This document shows, one piece after another, positions 5,823 through 6,086 of a stretch of 6,086 nt of DNA. Both the position numbers and the translations under genes were made by a program. Position 1 is the stretch's first letter. Every line of letters begins with the position of its first letter. The stretch comes from an uncultured Eubacteriales bacterium (GTDB lineage Bacteria > Bacillota > Clostridia > Oscillospirales > UMGS1783). Under the pieces are notes generated by a model. It was given only the letters and a program-made list of their open reading frames with translations. It was not told the origin of the DNA and did no database searches. The DNA lies in the NCBI GenBank assembly GCA_905209135.1, contig CAJLRT010000074.1, forward strand, positions 1-6,086, read 5' to 3'.

Positions 5823-5850
5823 TAAATTATTGAACATTCATTCTTATACT
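5818..5850 (+). promoter_or_regulatory. Candidate response-regulator operator and promoter (copy B), upstream of the glycosyltransferase
   Basis: TTGATA (5819-5824) and TTGAAC (5830-5835) repeat at an 11-bp period, and TATACT (5845-5850, 5 of 6 -10 matches) follows 20 bp after TTGATA. Aligned with copy A at 3874-3906, I count 23 of 33 identical positions with no gaps. It overlaps the kinase stop codon (5820-5822). A tandem GTCATA pair (5806-5817) lies just before it. Control of the downstream gene by the regulator is inferred. Confidence 0.5.
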
Positions 5851-5889
5851 CTTTTCATCAGTATAATCTGTTGAAAGGGGTATTTTTTT
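5846..5889 (+). terminator. Intrinsic terminator of the two-component operon
   Basis: Bases 5846-5860 pair with 5869-5883 (15 positions, including two G-U pairs and one T-T mismatch) around an 8-nt loop, followed by a T-tract that ends at 5889. A perfect TATAAT (5862-5867) lies in the loop; it has no good -35 and is probably part of the loop rather than a -10, although an extra promoter there is not excluded. Confidence 0.75.
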
Positions 5890-5918
5890 GCCAGTTTGGG
5901 GAAACCCTGTATTCAACA
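5869..5918 (+). promoter_or_regulatory. Alternative stem in the glycosyltransferase leader
   Basis: TGTTGAA (5869-5875) is a perfect complement of TTCAACA (5912-5918), and the adjoining AGGG (5876-5879) pairs with CCCT (5905-5908), leaving a 3-nt bulge. The left arm is the same segment that forms the 3' side of the terminator, so the two structures exclude each other. The right arm ends just before the Shine-Dalgarno of the next gene. Confidence 0.4.
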
Positions 5919-5933
5919 AGGAAAGGACAAACA

Positions 5934-6086
5934 ATGGAACTGTTGAACACTTTGAACAGTATCGTGGGCATATTATTTATGCTCTGCTACTCCTATCAAA
6001 TCGTGTATGTCATCGTCGTTCTGGTGCGCAAGCCCCCGCAGCTTCCGGACGCGCCCAAGCACCGGTATGCAGTGCTTATCTCGGCG
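5934..6086 (+). CDS. Membrane-anchored family 2 glycosyltransferase, N-terminal fragment (3' end outside window)
   Basis: Only the first 51 codons are present. ATG 5934 has AAAGGA (5922-5927) at a 6-nt spacing. Residues 7-31 form a hydrophobic, uncleaved membrane helix, followed by a basic/proline linker (VRKPPQLPDAPKHR). The fragment ends in HRYAVLISA, which looks like the first beta strand of a GT-A fold; in GT2 enzymes of Firmicutes this is usually followed by an ARNE segment. Such enzymes use nucleotide sugars at the inner face of the membrane to build polysaccharide or glycolipid; the product cannot be told here. The call rests on the pattern of N-terminal helix plus YAVLI strand and has not been confirmed by catalytic residues, which lie beyond the edge. 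The gene follows the kinase by 111 bp and may be controlled by the two-component system through copy B of the shared promoter module. Confidence 0.72.
   Translation, partial: MELLNTLNSIVGILFMLCYSYQIVYVIVVLVRKPPQLPDAPKHRYAVLISA

Noticed and set aside
5888..6086. TTG start at 5888 preceded by AAAGGGG (5874-5880), open to the window edge in another frame than the glycosyltransferase
   Set aside because: The apparent ribosome site and TTG are the 3' arm and T-tract of the intrinsic terminator, and the encoded sequence past about 20 residues looks like a frame-shifted reading of the glycosyltransferase.

Overview
The window comes from a GC-rich, low-GC-relative bacterium: a spore-forming member of the Clostridia is the best fit. 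The reasons are a YpeB-type germination protein, strong purine-rich Shine-Dalgarno sites, TTG and GTG starts, intrinsic terminators with long T-tracts, and gene products typical of Firmicutes. The genus cannot be fixed from this sequence. All genes lie on the + strand. No mobile element, CRISPR array, tRNA or rRNA is visible.

Layout. Bases 3-149 hold the C-terminal end of an SGNH/GDSL-type hydrolase. trpS (279-1268, TTG start) encodes tryptophanyl-tRNA synthetase. It is followed by a 432-bp non-coding stretch with a perfect 13-bp-stem terminator at 1425-1460. A ypeB gene (1701-3047) follows, with a candidate forespore sigma-G promoter and two tandem leader hairpins, and closes at a strong terminator (3071-3103). 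trmB (3170-3808, tRNA m7G46 methyltransferase) has a good sigma-A promoter starting just 4 nt after that terminator's T-tract. An OmpR-family response regulator (3967-4641) overlaps a sensor histidine kinase (4629-5822). The window ends inside the start of a membrane-anchored family 2 glycosyltransferase (5934 onward).

How the genes work together. trpS, ypeB and trmB look like separate single-gene units (translation, spore germination, tRNA modification). The functional unit is the response regulator, the kinase and probably the glycosyltransferase. The most notable observation is a shared promoter module found twice: once upstream of the regulator (3874-3906) and once straddling the kinase stop codon (5818-5850), upstream of the glycosyltransferase. 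Both copies have an 11-bp-period TTGA direct repeat followed, at identical spacing, by an ATACT-type -10. This is the geometry expected of an OmpR/PhoB-class operator. It suggests that the two-component system controls itself and the neighbouring glycosyltransferase. The second copy also overlaps the terminator of the two-component operon, so readthrough and fresh initiation would make different RNA structures.

No wholly new gene system is evident. The proteins belong to known families; the points of interest are regulatory.
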